Positions 18,148 to 26,769 are shown, counted from the stretch's first letter. The stretch: 64,000 nucleotides of DNA from Pseudomonadota bacterium (GCA_018241025.1 JAFEEQ010000026.1:140735-204734), one strand, 5' to 3'. The notes: a model not told the origin generated them from the sequence alone. A program made the numbers and translations.

Positions 18148-18453
18148 ATGAGCAAGAAACGCAACATCAAAGTCGAAACCCTCCTATGGGAGGGCATCTC
18201 CATCGAAGTGTCGTACGAGCCATTCTACCTTGGCATGGACTTCATCGCGCATCTCCAGCTTCACGCGGTTTCGCCAGAGGCAGTTCCACTACCGATGACA
18301 GAGACCGGCTATCGCTCGCACTTCATCGACCGAAGCTACATCGAGGCCGAAGGAGGCCCTCTGGCTTACGCGCTGGCGTGGCTGGAGGCGGAAGCCGCAA
18401 AGCCGGAATGGAGGGCTCGAAACGAGAAAGCCCGACAACTCAACCTCTTCTGA
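18148..18453 (+). CDS. plasmid/ICE accessory protein with TETGYRSHF motif, intact copy
   Basis: 101 aa: VETLLWEGISIEVSYEPFYL, then LPMTETGYRSHFIDRSYIEA, then GGPLAYALAWLEAEAAKPEW and a NLF C-terminus. Same family as the broken copies at 28668-28925 and 37706-37906, which share WQGI, LPIT-TG-RSHF and GGPLAYVRAWLDAEAAAPE. A family confined to conjugative elements as far as I recall; function unknown. Follows DUF3768 by 8 nt, probably one operon. Confidence 0.75.
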   Translation: MSKKRNIKVETLLWEGISIEVSYEPFYLGMDFIAHLQLHAVSPEAVPLPMTETGYRSHFIDRSYIEAEGGPLAYALAWLEAEAAKPEWRARNEKARQLNLF

Positions 18454-18504
18454 TGTTTTCTCCGAGCCACATGTCTTCTCCTTTCGGGAATTCAGCGGCT
18501 TAGG

Positions 18505-19434
18505 ATGAAAGTTAACGACTTCTTAATCGGTAGCTGCGATAGTCGATTGAGCGGAGGCGTTATAGCACTTCAGCCTACAGCTTCGTCCGGCACCGGCTCG
18601 CGACACGATGATGTCGCGACGCCCGCCGATTTGCTGACAGACCTGGACGCCGCACAGCGAGCGCTTGCCGCGCAGTTGGACTATCTGCGCGCGGCGGACA
18701 CGCAGCATCTTCATGGCGACATCATCGGCCAGGGCGGCGCCAAGCTCCTGCAATTGAGCAAGTTGCGAGACCAGCTGGTCTCAGGCGCGAATGGCGTGCC
18801 TTCGGCAGCCCTTCGCGCCTCGGTCGCGTCCGCTCTCGCGGACATACGCGCTTATACGTCGGAAGCGCGCAATGCTGCTTCGGCGGCGAATGGCAGCGCC
18901 ACCGAGCAGAGCACAAGCTTGACGCTTGCGACCGCGAGCGAAGATGCGCGCAAGGCCGCGACCGGCTTCATGGACGACTATTACAAGCGGCATATCTTCG
19001 ACAAATATCTCGAATTCACTTCCGCCAAGGACGAAGAGGACTTCCGCAGGCGCGAGGCCGAGCGGCAAGCCGCCATCGAGAAGGCGCTCGCCGAGAATAC
19101 GCCGGAAGGAAACTTGCGGGCCATTCGACTCGAACGCGACCAATTGAGGGATGCCGGTGCACACGGCGCCGAGCGGAGCCCAGAGTTCAAGAAGCTCGAT
19201 GACGACCTCGCGAAGCGGGAGAATGCCTTGTCTGGTTGTCTGGCCAAGCCTTACAAAAACGAGACGCAAGCAAAGGCCGACCCCCTCGCCGGGCTCCAGC
19301 CAGCGGCGGACGTGCCACCCGAAGTTCTGGCAAGCCTGCGAAACTCTGGCCTCGTCATGCCCAATCAGGACGGTTTGGGCCATGGCGTCACGGTCAATGA
19401 TGGACAGCCCGCTAGTCTCTCTCGCAGCGGATAG
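18505..19434 (+). CDS. coiled-coil protein of unknown function
   Basis: 309 aa, mostly helical and charged. Residues about 60-130 form Ala-rich helices; a basic/acidic coiled coil (DEEDFRRREAERQAAIEKAL and KKLDDDLAKRENALSG) follows at about 175-250; the last 50 residues are Gly/Pro rich. No signal peptide or membrane segment. The start at 18505 has no clear ribosome site, so a later start is possible. I do not recognise a family; position between accessory genes and the recombinase is typical island cargo. Confidence 0.6.
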   Translation: MKVNDFLIGSCDSRLSGGVIALQPTASSGTGSRHDDVATPADLLTDLDAAQRALAAQLDYLRAADTQHLHGDIIGQGGAKLLQLSKLRDQLVSGANGVPSAALRASVASALADIRAYTSEARNAASAANGSATEQSTSLTLATASEDARKAATGFMDDYYKRHIFDKYLEFTSAKDEEDFRRREAERQAAIEKALAENTPEGNLRAIRLERDQLRDAGAHGAERSPEFKKLDDDLAKRENALSGCLAKPYKNETQAKADPLAGLQPAADVPPEVLASLRNSGLVMPNQDGLGHGVTVNDGQPASLSRSG

Positions 19435-19824
19435 TCACAGCAGGCCAACCGCCTTGCACGTAGCTCCCATCGAGCGGAAATATTGCTCGTCCCGCATCAA
19501 GTGTGGGAGCTCGGCCTCTTGGGCACTCTCCAAATCGCTATGTATTCGGTCATCGGTCAGGCCGATCTTCTCGCCTGTCTGATACGCGACGTCGAAGGAC
19601 TGCCGCGCCTTCAGGCCATAGAACTCTGACTTGCTCCGATCCCCGGCACTCCGCCGTTCGTCCCGCGCGTAGGCCAGCGTGACGTAGCATTTCAACGCAA
19701 CGCCATAAAGCATACTCGTAGCGCGCATGTCCGCGTCGCCGGCACCGCTTTGCGCAGCGGCAGTTATCGTGAAGACGAACGTCAGCGCTACGGCGCTCGG
19801 CCCCACAGCGATGCAAGTACGCAT
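19435..19824 (-). CDS. secreted protein of unknown function
   Basis: 129 aa from the ATG at 19824 (GAGGG 3-8 nt upstream). Signal peptide RTCIAVGPSAVALTFVFTIT, with AAAQS as probable cleavage site. The mature part is helical with two Cys (VALKCYVTLAYARDERRS and MGATCKAVGLL) that could form a disulfide. Reads toward, and ends next to, the coiled-coil gene. Divergent from the short recombinase across a 219-bp gap that holds paired inverted sites. Confidence 0.6.
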   Translation of the reverse strand: MRTCIAVGPSAVALTFVFTITAAAQSGAGDADMRATSMLYGVALKCYVTLAYARDERRSAGDRSKSEFYGLKARQSFDVAYQTGEKIGLTDDRIHSDLESAQEAELPHLMRDEQYFRSMGATCKAVGLL

Positions 19825-19853
19825 AACCCTCACCGAAAAGCGGCAAGAGATTC

Positions 19854-19878
19854 GTAACACTATGGAGAATTCCGTTGC
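19854..19878 (+). repeat. recombination-like site 1 (inverted pair)
   Basis: 25 bp: arm GTAACA, central ATGGAGAAT, arm CGTTGC. It matches the reverse complement of the element at 20001-20025 in 19 of 25 positions, including the whole 9-bp centre. The arms are themselves roughly inverted, as in XerC/XerD, Cre or invertase sites. Confidence 0.45.
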
Positions 19879-20000
19879 GGCGAGTCCGAAGGTTTGCCAA
19901 CGCAAGGCGCATGCTTTCGACTGCTCCAATTCTTTCGACGTGGATTGCCCCGATGAGCTGCCTACACAGGGCCAGAGCGGGTATCCGCCGCCAGCCCCTT

Positions 20001-20025
20001 GCAACACTATTCTCCATTCTGTTGC
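20001..20025 (-). repeat. recombination-like site 2 (inverted pair)
   Basis: GCAACA and TGTTGC are perfect inverted 6-bp arms around 13 bp that contain ATTCTCCAT, the reverse complement of the centre of site 1. It ends 18 bp before the tyrosine recombinase start at 20044. Confidence 0.45.
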
Positions 20026-20043
20026 ACGCGATAGATTGCGCGG

Positions 20044-20625
20044 GTGCGCATGAATGAACTTGCCCTCTTCAGTGGCAGCGGCGCTCGCAAGTATCTTTGC
20101 GCTAGCGAATTGCCTCGCTTTCTCAGCGCGTCCCAGCGGCTGGATGATCAGTCGCAAGCCTTCTGCTTTCTGCTCGCCATGACCGGCTGCCGCATCAGTG
20201 AGGCGTTGGCGCTCACACCCGCGCAGCTCGATGTGGAGACTGGCCGCGTGACGTTCCGCACGCTCAAAAGGCGCAAAATCGCCTTTCGGGCCGTCCCCAT
20301 ACCTCCAGACCTGCTGGAGGCGTTACAGCGGATCGCAAGGACCCGGCGTTCCGACGAACGGCTCTGGCCGTGGTCGCGGCAGACGGCCTGGCGCAGGATC
20401 AAGGCTGTCATGGAAGCGGCCGGCATTCGTGGACCGCAGGCGATGCCGAAGGGGCTCAGGCACGGATTCGGTGTTGCGAACGCCGAGGAAAGCGTGCCGA
20501 TGGCGACGACGCAGAAATGGCTAGGCCACGCGAAGCTGGAAACGACAGCCATCTACCAGCAAGCCGTGGGACGGGAAGAAACGGCATTTGCACGGCGGCT
20601 TTGGAGCAAGCTGTCTTGCGATTGA
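20044..20625 (+). CDS. short tyrosine recombinase (XerC/XerD-like catalytic domain)
   Basis: 193 aa with a GTG start (an in-frame ATG follows two codons later). Only the catalytic domain is present: TGCRISEALAL (Arg50), a lysine hairpin near Lys75, GLRHGFGVANAEE (Arg139, His140), WLGHAKLETTAIY (His162 and nucleophile Tyr171). All catalytic residues are retained, so it may be active although it lacks a separate core-binding domain. Similar short recombinases sit next to conjugation genes in alphaproteobacterial plasmids. A pair of inverted 25-bp sites immediately upstream could be its target. Confidence 0.88.
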   Translation: MRMNELALFSGSGARKYLCASELPRFLSASQRLDDQSQAFCFLLAMTGCRISEALALTPAQLDVETGRVTFRTLKRRKIAFRAVPIPPDLLEALQRIARTRRSDERLWPWSRQTAWRRIKAVMEAAGIRGPQAMPKGLRHGFGVANAEESVPMATTQKWLGHAKLETTAIYQQAVGREETAFARRLWSKLSCD

Positions 20626-20626
20626 A

Positions 20627-20932
20627 TCAGCGCTCACGCGGCGTACCTAGTCCGCCCTGACTTGCCTGTACGCGATCCACCCACGATTTTTTCTCCGGGG
20701 AGTCCCGGTGGCTGAGCCAGTATGCACCACCAAGAGCCAACCCCACACCTGCAACGACGGCGGCGACCTTTCCGCCGCCAATGCCCTTCGGCAACGATGC
20801 GTTTGCGCGAATATCGCGAAGTGCCGCTGCCTGCTGCCTGGCGATCTCCTCCGGCGTTCCGAAAAAGAGCCGCGTCGTTGCCCCCTTCGGTCGGGAAGCA
20901 ATATAGGCCCGCATGTCGTCGTCAAAAGACAT
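20627..20932 (-). CDS. small membrane-anchored protein, unknown function
   Basis: 101 aa: MSFDDDMRAYIASRPKGATT, a helical segment, then a transmembrane helix (GKVAAVVAGVGLALGGAYWL at about 53-72) and a basic tail. Convergent with the recombinase, one base apart. The Shine-Dalgarno GGAGG is unusually close to the first ATG; the second ATG (residue 7) may be used. No family recognised. Confidence 0.55.
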   Translation of the reverse strand: MSFDDDMRAYIASRPKGATTRLFFGTPEEIARQQAAALRDIRANASLPKGIGGGKVAAVVAGVGLALGGAYWLSHRDSPEKKSWVDRVQASQGGLGTPRER

Positions 20933-21038
20933 GCCTCCATTTTAGCATTCCGGAATACGCAAATTGTTACGATTTGAAGAAGTTGGGCGAGCCTGAGTAC
21001 GCTCCCCGCCAAACGACCGCTGAGGCCTATAAACGTTG

Positions 21039-21488
21039 CTATTTCAGCTCTATGCGGGTCGTGCTCGCAGCGGCCACACGATTTCGATGATCGATGATAA
21101 GTTCCAAGGCACTGCGCTTGAATCCATCCATGAGCCGCCTATGAAATTCGGAGGCGATTTCAAACTGCCCGGCTTCGATTAACCGGTTGATTGTTTCGAA
21201 TGTCCCATCGCGCAACGAGTTCTCCTTTTGGAAATCGGCGAGCATCGCCGCTTCCACCTCACGAAACGCCCCCGCAATCCGCGTCATCTCGCGTTCGTGG
21301 TGGGTCTCGATGGACCTCAGATCACGTTCTTCCGATGAAATCAGCTTCCCCAATTCGATGGCGCTGCCCAGCAGTCCCACATAGGCAGTGAAGTTGTCGA
21401 GCCCCGGCGCGACCGGCACCGAGCCCATCAGCTTTGCGCCACGTGCGCGAGCTTGATCCAGGAACACGTTCGATTCGGTATCCTTCAT
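21039..21488 (-). CDS. helical soluble protein, third gene of a membrane operon
   Basis: 149 aa from the ATG at 21488, one base after the stop of the 406-aa membrane protein gene. Residues 20-60 hold hydrophobic and small residues (LDNFTAYVGLLGSAIELGKL); the rest is a charged helix bundle (SIETHHEREMTRIAGAFREV and NRLIEAGQFEIASEFHRRLM). Family not recognised. Tight linkage to its upstream neighbours suggests one complex. Confidence 0.6.
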   Translation of the reverse strand: MKDTESNVFLDQARARGAKLMGSVPVAPGLDNFTAYVGLLGSAIELGKLISSEERDLRSIETHHEREMTRIAGAFREVEAAMLADFQKENSLRDGTFETINRLIEAGQFEIASEFHRRLMDGFKRSALELIIDHRNRVAAASTTRIELK

Positions 21489-21489
21489 G

Positions 21490-22710
21490 TTAGTTTCCCG
21501 CCAATGTGCCAACCAGCTTACAGCCCTCGCGCACGGCCAAGCTCAATCGCAAAGCTTGTTCGCGTGCCGCATCACTGGGCTCGCTGGGCAAGCTTTCCGT
21601 ACCCTGTTCGAGTCGCTCGATCACATCGACCATTGCTCTTAGCTGCGGGCCAACGCGTGTTTCGAGCAAGCTCGCAATCATCCCGAAATCGCCGCGAGCC
21701 GCCACCGCGTTGGCCTTAAGCTGACCTTCCACGTCTTTCAGTCGACGTAGCAAGCGGCTGTAATAGGTCAGGCCGGCAATCACCGTCGCGCTTACTGCCG
21801 CCAACACAAATGCTGCTGGTACTTGGCCCGTGATACCCCTTCCCATCGCATTGCCCGCACCGCGCCAAAAAGCACTTGTCATCATGTCGATAGATTTGAC
21901 ACTAGCATGGTAGGGCACAGCCCTTTTAAAGGTCATGTGCGCATATTTGCTGTTTCGAAGGTCCAGTAGGTTATTGTCAAGATTGTAAGGAGTGAGGCGC
22001 TGTTGCGCGTGACCTAGGGAGATAAGTACTGACCAACGCGCCCGGTCCACATTCGCCACCATCTCGTTGTAGAAGATGATCGCTTCTTTCCAATGTGCCT
22101 CCGTGAGGTCATTTCCTTCCTGGAGCAATTCGGCGATCCGCGTGGCGTCACGCGCCAACCAGGCAGAGACAAGTTCGGGCGCGGTTTCATCGAATATCGG
22201 CAGCGATGGACCCCGAAGTGCAGCTTGCGCGGTAGCGATTTCTTTGCAGAACTCCTGCAGTTCTGCGAGGGTCGCTGGATTGGCCCGCATTTTCTCTTTC
22301 GGGGGCGCGGCGCAGAGCGGCGCAGCCCCCTTTCCAAAGACACCCAGTATCCCGAGAACGTAGAGACCATCGACATACATCATATTGGAGCCAAGGAGGG
22401 CTCCGAGCAGCCAATGGACTACAAGAAACGCAGCGCTTGCCGCCCCAAAAATCTTCAGCGCCCTGGACGTGGAGTATTTCACTAAGGCAGGCGTGCCGAT
22501 GAGCCTTGCAAGTTGGAATGCGACGTATAGCGCGGCAAGCCAGACCGCAACTGTTGCGACTCCGAAGGCGAAGAAGAGAAGAAGACCAGTCGGTAACCAG
22601 AACAGCAGAAGCAGGCGCCGCAATTGGGGTCCCCCAATCGCGCCGTATCCAAGTTCGCCATCGGGGCCCAAAATCAGAAATTCGGCGTTGCCGCGTTTGG
22701 TGTCAGACAT
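21490..22710 (-). CDS. polytopic membrane protein with coiled-coil C-terminus
   Basis: 406 aa. Three or four transmembrane segments at about residues 27-70, 88-108 and 113-130; a long helical domain (about 140-270) with FCKEIATAQAAL and ELVSAWLARDATRIAELLQE; a further membrane segment at about 300-320 (VPAAFVLAAVSATVIAGLTY); then a coiled coil. The ATG at 22710 gives the conserved-looking MSDTKRGNAEFLILG; the longer reading overlaps the upstream gene. No family recognised. Middle gene of the minus-strand trio beside the coupling ATPase, so a transfer or surface role is possible. Confidence 0.6.
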   Translation of the reverse strand: MSDTKRGNAEFLILGPDGELGYGAIGGPQLRRLLLLFWLPTGLLLFFAFGVATVAVWLAALYVAFQLARLIGTPALVKYSTSRALKIFGAASAAFLVVHWLLGALLGSNMMYVDGLYVLGILGVFGKGAAPLCAAPPKEKMRANPATLAELQEFCKEIATAQAALRGPSLPIFDETAPELVSAWLARDATRIAELLQEGNDLTEAHWKEAIIFYNEMVANVDRARWSVLISLGHAQQRLTPYNLDNNLLDLRNSKYAHMTFKRAVPYHASVKSIDMMTSAFWRGAGNAMGRGITGQVPAAFVLAAVSATVIAGLTYYSRLLRRLKDVEGQLKANAVAARGDFGMIASLLETRVGPQLRAMVDVIERLEQGTESLPSEPSDAAREQALRLSLAVREGCKLVGTLAGN

Positions 22711-22721
22711 GCGCACCTGCC

Positions 22722-23021
22722 TCAATGATCGATATCGAGGCCGTGCTCGCGACCTTGCTCGTGCGCCGCCGGTCCCGGCCGCCACAGCTCGTCGAAGCTT
22801 GGGCGCGGCTGTTCCGGCTCAATCCGGCGCGCGTGGAGGTCATCATGTGCCCGATCGTTCGCGTGGCCGCTTTCCTCGACTACGGGCGCGGCGGTCACAA
22901 CCCTGCCGAACCAGCCTTCCTCGACGACCTTCTGGCGAATGTCCTGAATGGCCTGCCGGAGTTCACCGAACAGAAACCCGCCGAGAGACTGCGACCTGCG
23001 GCCGTTCGCGTCTTCGTCCAT
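22722..23021 (-). CDS. conserved transfer-region protein next to the coupling ATPase
   Basis: 99 aa: MDEDANGRRSQSLGGFLFGE, then LRQAIQDIRQKVVEEGWFGR and VVTAAPVVE, ending in an acidic tail with ERPSFDELW-like PRPSFDELWRP. I recall this pattern from proteins encoded beside TraG-like genes in alphaproteobacterial conjugative elements; function unknown. GAGGGGA lies 5-6 nt before the ATG. The opposite-strand ORF over the same bases has no site or protein character. Confidence 0.7.
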   Translation of the reverse strand: MDEDANGRRSQSLGGFLFGELRQAIQDIRQKVVEEGWFGRVVTAAPVVEESGHANDRAHDDLHARRIEPEQPRPSFDELWRPGPAAHEQGREHGLDIDH

Positions 23022-23146
23022 GCCAGTCCCCTCTGGACCTGACCCATCCACACTATGCTTTGGCGAGTTCTAGACTCGCAAGACTTGTGTCAGAAAAAGA
23101 CTCCGCTTAGCCTCCCGAATGCTGAATCCGGCTCGGCTTCGTTTCC

Positions 23147-24718
23147 ATGGACTTTGTCGCAGACCTGGATGCCCCGCTTCTCCAACTATCTGCACAGGAC
23201 AGATTCACGCTGCGGGACGCCTGTCAGGGAGTTCATGTCTTTGGCGGCATTGGAAGCGGTAAGACTTCCGGTTCTGGCAAGGCGCTTGCCGCTGCCTACT
23301 TAAGAGCGGGCATGGGCGGGCTGGTGCTATGCGCCAAGCCCGAAGAAGTCGAGCAGTGGTGCCGATACGCGGCCGAAAACAACCGCGTGGAGTCCACCAT
23401 GCTGTTCGGGGAGCGCGGCGGGCACGGCTTCAACTTCATCGACTACGAGCTGGCTCGGCAGGGAGCTTCGGGCATCGGCAGCGTCGTCGAGTGCCTGATG
23501 CGCATCCTCGAGGCCGCCCGCCTCGCCCACCCCAACGCCGGGCAGGGCCAGCAGTTTTGGGACGACGCGATGCGTCAGCTTCTGCGCAACACCATCCCGG
23601 CTCTCTACGCCGCGACCGGCACCGTGCGCATGAGCGACATCACGCGGTTCATTTCCTCGGCGCCCATGAGCCTCGATCAGGCGCACTCGACCGCCTGGCA
23701 GGGCTCCTCCTTCATGTTCTCCACCATGATGGCCGCCGAGAAGAATCCCGTCGTGCGTCTCGACGCCCAGGACCTCGCCAAGATCGGCAGCTACTGGCAC
23801 GACGAGTTCGCGCAGCTCGACCCCAAGACGCGCAGCAATATCGCCATCTCGGTCTCGACCGCGCTCGACCGCTTCAACCGGGGAAGGCTGCACACCGCCT
23901 TCTGCACCGACACGACCTTCGTCCCCGAGATGACCTTCCATGGCGCTGTCGTCATCCTCGACATGTCGGCACTGACCTGGAACGAGGACGGCATCATCGG
24001 CCAGCAGCTTGTCAAGTACATGTGGCAGCGCGCCGTGCTGTCGCGCAATGCGCTGGCGCCCCAGCACCGCGAGCGGCCTGTCTTCCTTTGGGCAGACGAG
24101 AGCCAGTATTTCGTGAATTCCTACGACACCGATTTCCAATCGACCTGCCGGGGCAGCCGGGCCTGCACCGTGTACCTCACTCAATCGCTGCCGACCTACT
24201 ACGCGAAGATCGGTGGCGAGCAGGCCAAGCACAAGGCCGACATGCTTCTCGCCAACTTCGTGACCAAGGTGTTCCACAACAACGCCGACCCCGAGACGAA
24301 CAGGTGGGCCGCCGACACCATCGGGCGCGTGCTTCAGCAGCGCGCCAACTACAGCGAAGGTACGTCGAACAGCCGCTCGCGGAGCATGAGCGAAGGCGAA
24401 TCCTCCAATTGGGGGGCGAATGCGAGCGTGAGCGTTTCGCGCGATGCCCACGGCAATTATTCGACAAGTTCGAGCTCCGGCACCAACTGGGGCGGTGGCG
24501 AGAATCTGAGCCGCAATCGCGGCGCTACGCGCGGCGACAGCACCAGCAGCGGCTATAGCGAGACCATGGACTACGAGATCGAGCCGGGCGCGTTCTCGCG
24601 CATCCTCAAGACCGGCGGCCCGGCCAACGGCAACAACGTCACTGCCGTCTGGTTCCAGGCGGGGAAGGTCTTTCGCGATAGCCACCGGAACTATCTGCTT
24701 ACGCGGTTCGTCCAATGA
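23147..24718 (+). CDS. type IV coupling ATPase, TraG/VirD4-like
   Basis: 523 aa hexameric-motor type ATPase that would link the relaxase-DNA complex to a secretion pore. Walker A GGIGSGKT at 33-40; LVLCAKPEEVEQWCRYA at about 58-74; VVILDMSALTWNEDGIIGQQ with Walker B near 268; PVFLWADESQYFVNSYDTDF near 310; the TraG C-terminal LPTYYAKIG and NFVTKVFHNNADPETN. Unlike VirD4 it has no N-terminal membrane helices; those may be supplied by the small membrane proteins encoded next. Residues about 405-475 are a Ser/Asn/Gly low-complexity linker. Confidence 0.9.
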   Translation: MDFVADLDAPLLQLSAQDRFTLRDACQGVHVFGGIGSGKTSGSGKALAAAYLRAGMGGLVLCAKPEEVEQWCRYAAENNRVESTMLFGERGGHGFNFIDYELARQGASGIGSVVECLMRILEAARLAHPNAGQGQQFWDDAMRQLLRNTIPALYAATGTVRMSDITRFISSAPMSLDQAHSTAWQGSSFMFSTMMAAEKNPVVRLDAQDLAKIGSYWHDEFAQLDPKTRSNIAISVSTALDRFNRGRLHTAFCTDTTFVPEMTFHGAVVILDMSALTWNEDGIIGQQLVKYMWQRAVLSRNALAPQHRERPVFLWADESQYFVNSYDTDFQSTCRGSRACTVYLTQSLPTYYAKIGGEQAKHKADMLLANFVTKVFHNNADPETNRWAADTIGRVLQQRANYSEGTSNSRSRSMSEGESSNWGANASVSVSRDAHGNYSTSSSSGTNWGGGENLSRNRGATRGDSTSSGYSETMDYEIEPGAFSRILKTGGPANGNNVTAVWFQAGKVFRDSHRNYLLTRFVQ

Positions 24719-24933
24719 GGAAGCCTGCGCCTGTTACCTACTTCTTTGGCAACCCCGTTGTGGTCATTGGCCTGATAATCGCGACGATCTACTTCGCCTA
24801 CCAATGGTGGGCGAATAGCTGGTCGCCGTTGACGCCGCTATTGGCATTGCTCGCCGCCAGCTACGGCACGAAAGCGAGCGATGAAATCTCCAAATACAAT
24901 CGCTGGAAGCGCGAATGGGAGGCGCTGGAATAG
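24715..24933 (+). CDS. small transfer-linked membrane protein (72 aa)
   Basis: One long or two short membrane segments (NPVVVIGLIIATIYFAYQWW at 13-32 and PLTPLLALLAASYG) and a charged tail ISKYNRWKREWEALE. ATGA overlap with the coupling ATPase gene shows coupled translation. May serve as the membrane anchor the ATPase lacks; that is inference. Confidence 0.7.
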   Translation: MRKPAPVTYFFGNPVVVIGLIIATIYFAYQWWANSWSPLTPLLALLAASYGTKASDEISKYNRWKREWEALE

Positions 24934-24936
24934 GCC

Positions 24937-25239
24937 ATGGCCAGTTCAGCGACGCCTTCCTCGGGCCGGGCCTGGACCGTTGTTGCGGTCGCCGCCGGAG
25001 TGTTCGTCCTTGCGCTCGCTTCCGGCGCGCCGGCCGGTGCGACGGCAGTCATCGGCCTTGCCTTGGTCGTCACCGTCATCGGCGCCGTGTTCAAGATCGG
25101 GCACAGACCGGCAGTGCCCCTGCCGGATACGCGCGACGTGCCGGTCACGCTTTGTGTCCCTGCGCTTCGCGAAACGCCTTCGCTCGTGGAGGCGCGAGCG
25201 GCCGTGCCGGAGTATTGCCTTGCGCTGCTTCGCCGATAA
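24937..25239 (+). CDS. small transfer-linked membrane protein (100 aa)
   Basis: Two membrane segments: TVVAVAAGVFVLALASGA (about 14-31) and TAVIGLALVVTVIGAVFKIG (about 36-55), then a soluble tail with DVPVTLCVPALRE and a single Cys near each end. Three bases after the previous stop, so same operon as the coupling ATPase. No family recognised. Confidence 0.65.
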   Translation: MASSATPSSGRAWTVVAVAAGVFVLALASGAPAGATAVIGLALVVTVIGAVFKIGHRPAVPLPDTRDVPVTLCVPALRETPSLVEARAAVPEYCLALLRR

Positions 25240-25263
25240 CGTGTCGCTACCGAGCGGGCCTTT

Positions 25264-25746
25264 CTATGAATTCCGGCCGCGCCGCTCCGGGGTCTCCGGC
25301 CGCACGATGGAGATTTTCTCTACAATCGGCTCACCTTTCGGCGGCGCGCTCTTCCAGACGCGCGACGAGTATTGCTGCACGAACGTCACCTGACGCCGCG
25401 CGAGCTTGCGGCGCAGGTCGCGCAGGTACATCCCGTCGATCACCACGATGCAGTCGGGCAGGAAGAGCTTGATCTGTTCCTCCCCGAAATACTGAATCTG
25501 CGTGACGAAGCGGTAGGGCACCTCGATGCCCTGGGCGACCTCGGTACTCTCCACCCACCCCTGAATATCGCAGGTCTCGTTGCCTGAGCCTGTGGGAAGG
25601 AAGCCGTAGGGCTTGTAGGGGCCGCTGCCGGCGGCCTGTTCGCCGGCAGCGGCCGTTTCGGGTTTGGCTTCGCCGCGACCCAAGCGCTCGGCGAAGGTCT
25701 GCGTCGCGACGGCGACGGCGGTCTTGTCGAAGTCTCTACCGGTCAA
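25264..25746 (-). CDS. relaxase-linked protein of unknown function
   Basis: 160 aa from a TTG at 25746 placed 6 nt after GGAGG, overlapping the end of the relaxase gene by 11 nt; the longer frame lies inside the relaxase. Residues 1-45 are polar (FDKTAVAVATQTFAERLGRG); residues 50-150 form a beta-rich domain with YGFLPTGSGNETCDIQGWVE, IQYFGEEQIKLFLPDCIVVI and a basic DLRRKLARRQ helix. Probably a relaxosome or mobilisation accessory protein by position; family not recognised. Confidence 0.65.
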   Translation of the reverse strand: MTGRDFDKTAVAVATQTFAERLGRGEAKPETAAAGEQAAGSGPYKPYGFLPTGSGNETCDIQGWVESTEVAQGIEVPYRFVTQIQYFGEEQIKLFLPDCIVVIDGMYLRDLRRKLARRQVTFVQQYSSRVWKSAPPKGEPIVEKISIVRPETPERRGRNS

Positions 25747-26719
25747 GGGACACCTCCGGGATCTCTGGCGAGTGACGGTGATGGGCCGCGAACTCCTCGG
25801 CCATGTCCGAAAGGCGCGACACGAACTCCGCCAGCTTGGCCGGGTCGCGGTCACGATAGTGCTGCACATCGCGCCAGATGAGGGCGCGCTTCTTGACCGC
25901 TACCCATTGCGTGATGCGGTCGCGCAGAGTGGCGTAGGCCTTCTCGACATGCCGGGCGAGGCCGATATTGGGCTGGGGCGGGCGGAAGATGCCCTGGGCC
26001 TCCAGTGTGCGATGGTCGATCCGTGCCATCGAGCCGACCTCGCGCAATGCCCTGTTGGCGTATTGCGCCCATGACGCCCGCCAGACATTCACGTTGCGCT
26101 GGGCCTCGGCGGCTTCCAGCGCCAACTTGTCAGGCTCCAACCCGGTATCGTTGTAGCGCTTGCGCGCCTCGGCGACGGACCGGGCGATGTCCTCGGGCTC
26201 GTTCCAGTCGCGGTTCTTCTTTTTGGAAAAGCCTGTCTCGGAAGCGGGGTCCAGTTCACGCATGGTGAGCAGCACGTGGGCGTGGGGCTGCTCCTCCCCA
26301 TCGGAGGCGTCGGGCCGGTGGATGGCGATGTCCGCCACCATGCTCTCGGAGACGAACTTGTCCTGCACGAAGGAGCGGACGAGTTCGATATGCTGTTCCT
26401 TGCTCAGTTCGCGAGGGAGGGTGATTTCGACCTCGCGGGCGAGCTGGGCGTCCCGCCTCGCCTCCGCCCGCTCGACCATGTTCCAGAGTGTCTGCCGGTC
26501 GAACACCCAGGTGGGCGCCCCTGCCGGGGCGAGAATTTCGGTGTGGACGACTTCGGGTTTGTCGAAGGCGAACCACTTGCCCTGGGACGAATCGTATAGC
26601 CTCTCTCCCGAGCGATAGGCCGCTGCCGCAATGGCCGACCTGCGCGTCGCTCCGCCCGGCCTGGCGGCCCGGCCAAGAGAGCGTGAGATCACCTTTAGGC
26701 GTAGGTGATAGATCGCCAA
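25736..26719 (-). CDS. MobA/MobL (MobQ-class) relaxase
   Basis: 327 aa. Begins AIYHLRLKVISRS; the catalytic Tyr is probably Tyr36 in AAAAYRSGERL; the HUH metal site is His134 with the pair in EEQPHAHVLLTM (His146, His148). It nicks oriT and stays on the 5' end during transfer. The usual long primase/helicase C-terminal extension of plasmid MobA/TraA is absent. An oriT-like sequence lies about 50-90 bp upstream of its start, on the other side of the promoter region. Confidence 0.93.
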   Translation of the reverse strand: MAIYHLRLKVISRSLGRAARPGGATRRSAIAAAAYRSGERLYDSSQGKWFAFDKPEVVHTEILAPAGAPTWVFDRQTLWNMVERAEARRDAQLAREVEITLPRELSKEQHIELVRSFVQDKFVSESMVADIAIHRPDASDGEEQPHAHVLLTMRELDPASETGFSKKKNRDWNEPEDIARSVAEARKRYNDTGLEPDKLALEAAEAQRNVNVWRASWAQYANRALREVGSMARIDHRTLEAQGIFRPPQPNIGLARHVEKAYATLRDRITQWVAVKKRALIWRDVQHYRDRDPAKLAEFVSRLSDMAEEFAAHHRHSPEIPEVSLDR

Positions 26720-26769
26720 GTCCAGACCTCTCTCAACATTTTCGAAGCGAGAAAAGGAAGGCTAAACCG

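Noticed and set aside
22506..23042. Plus-strand ORF over the transfer-region gene
   Set aside because: No ribosome site and biased composition; the minus-strand 99-residue frame has both a site and a recognised pattern.
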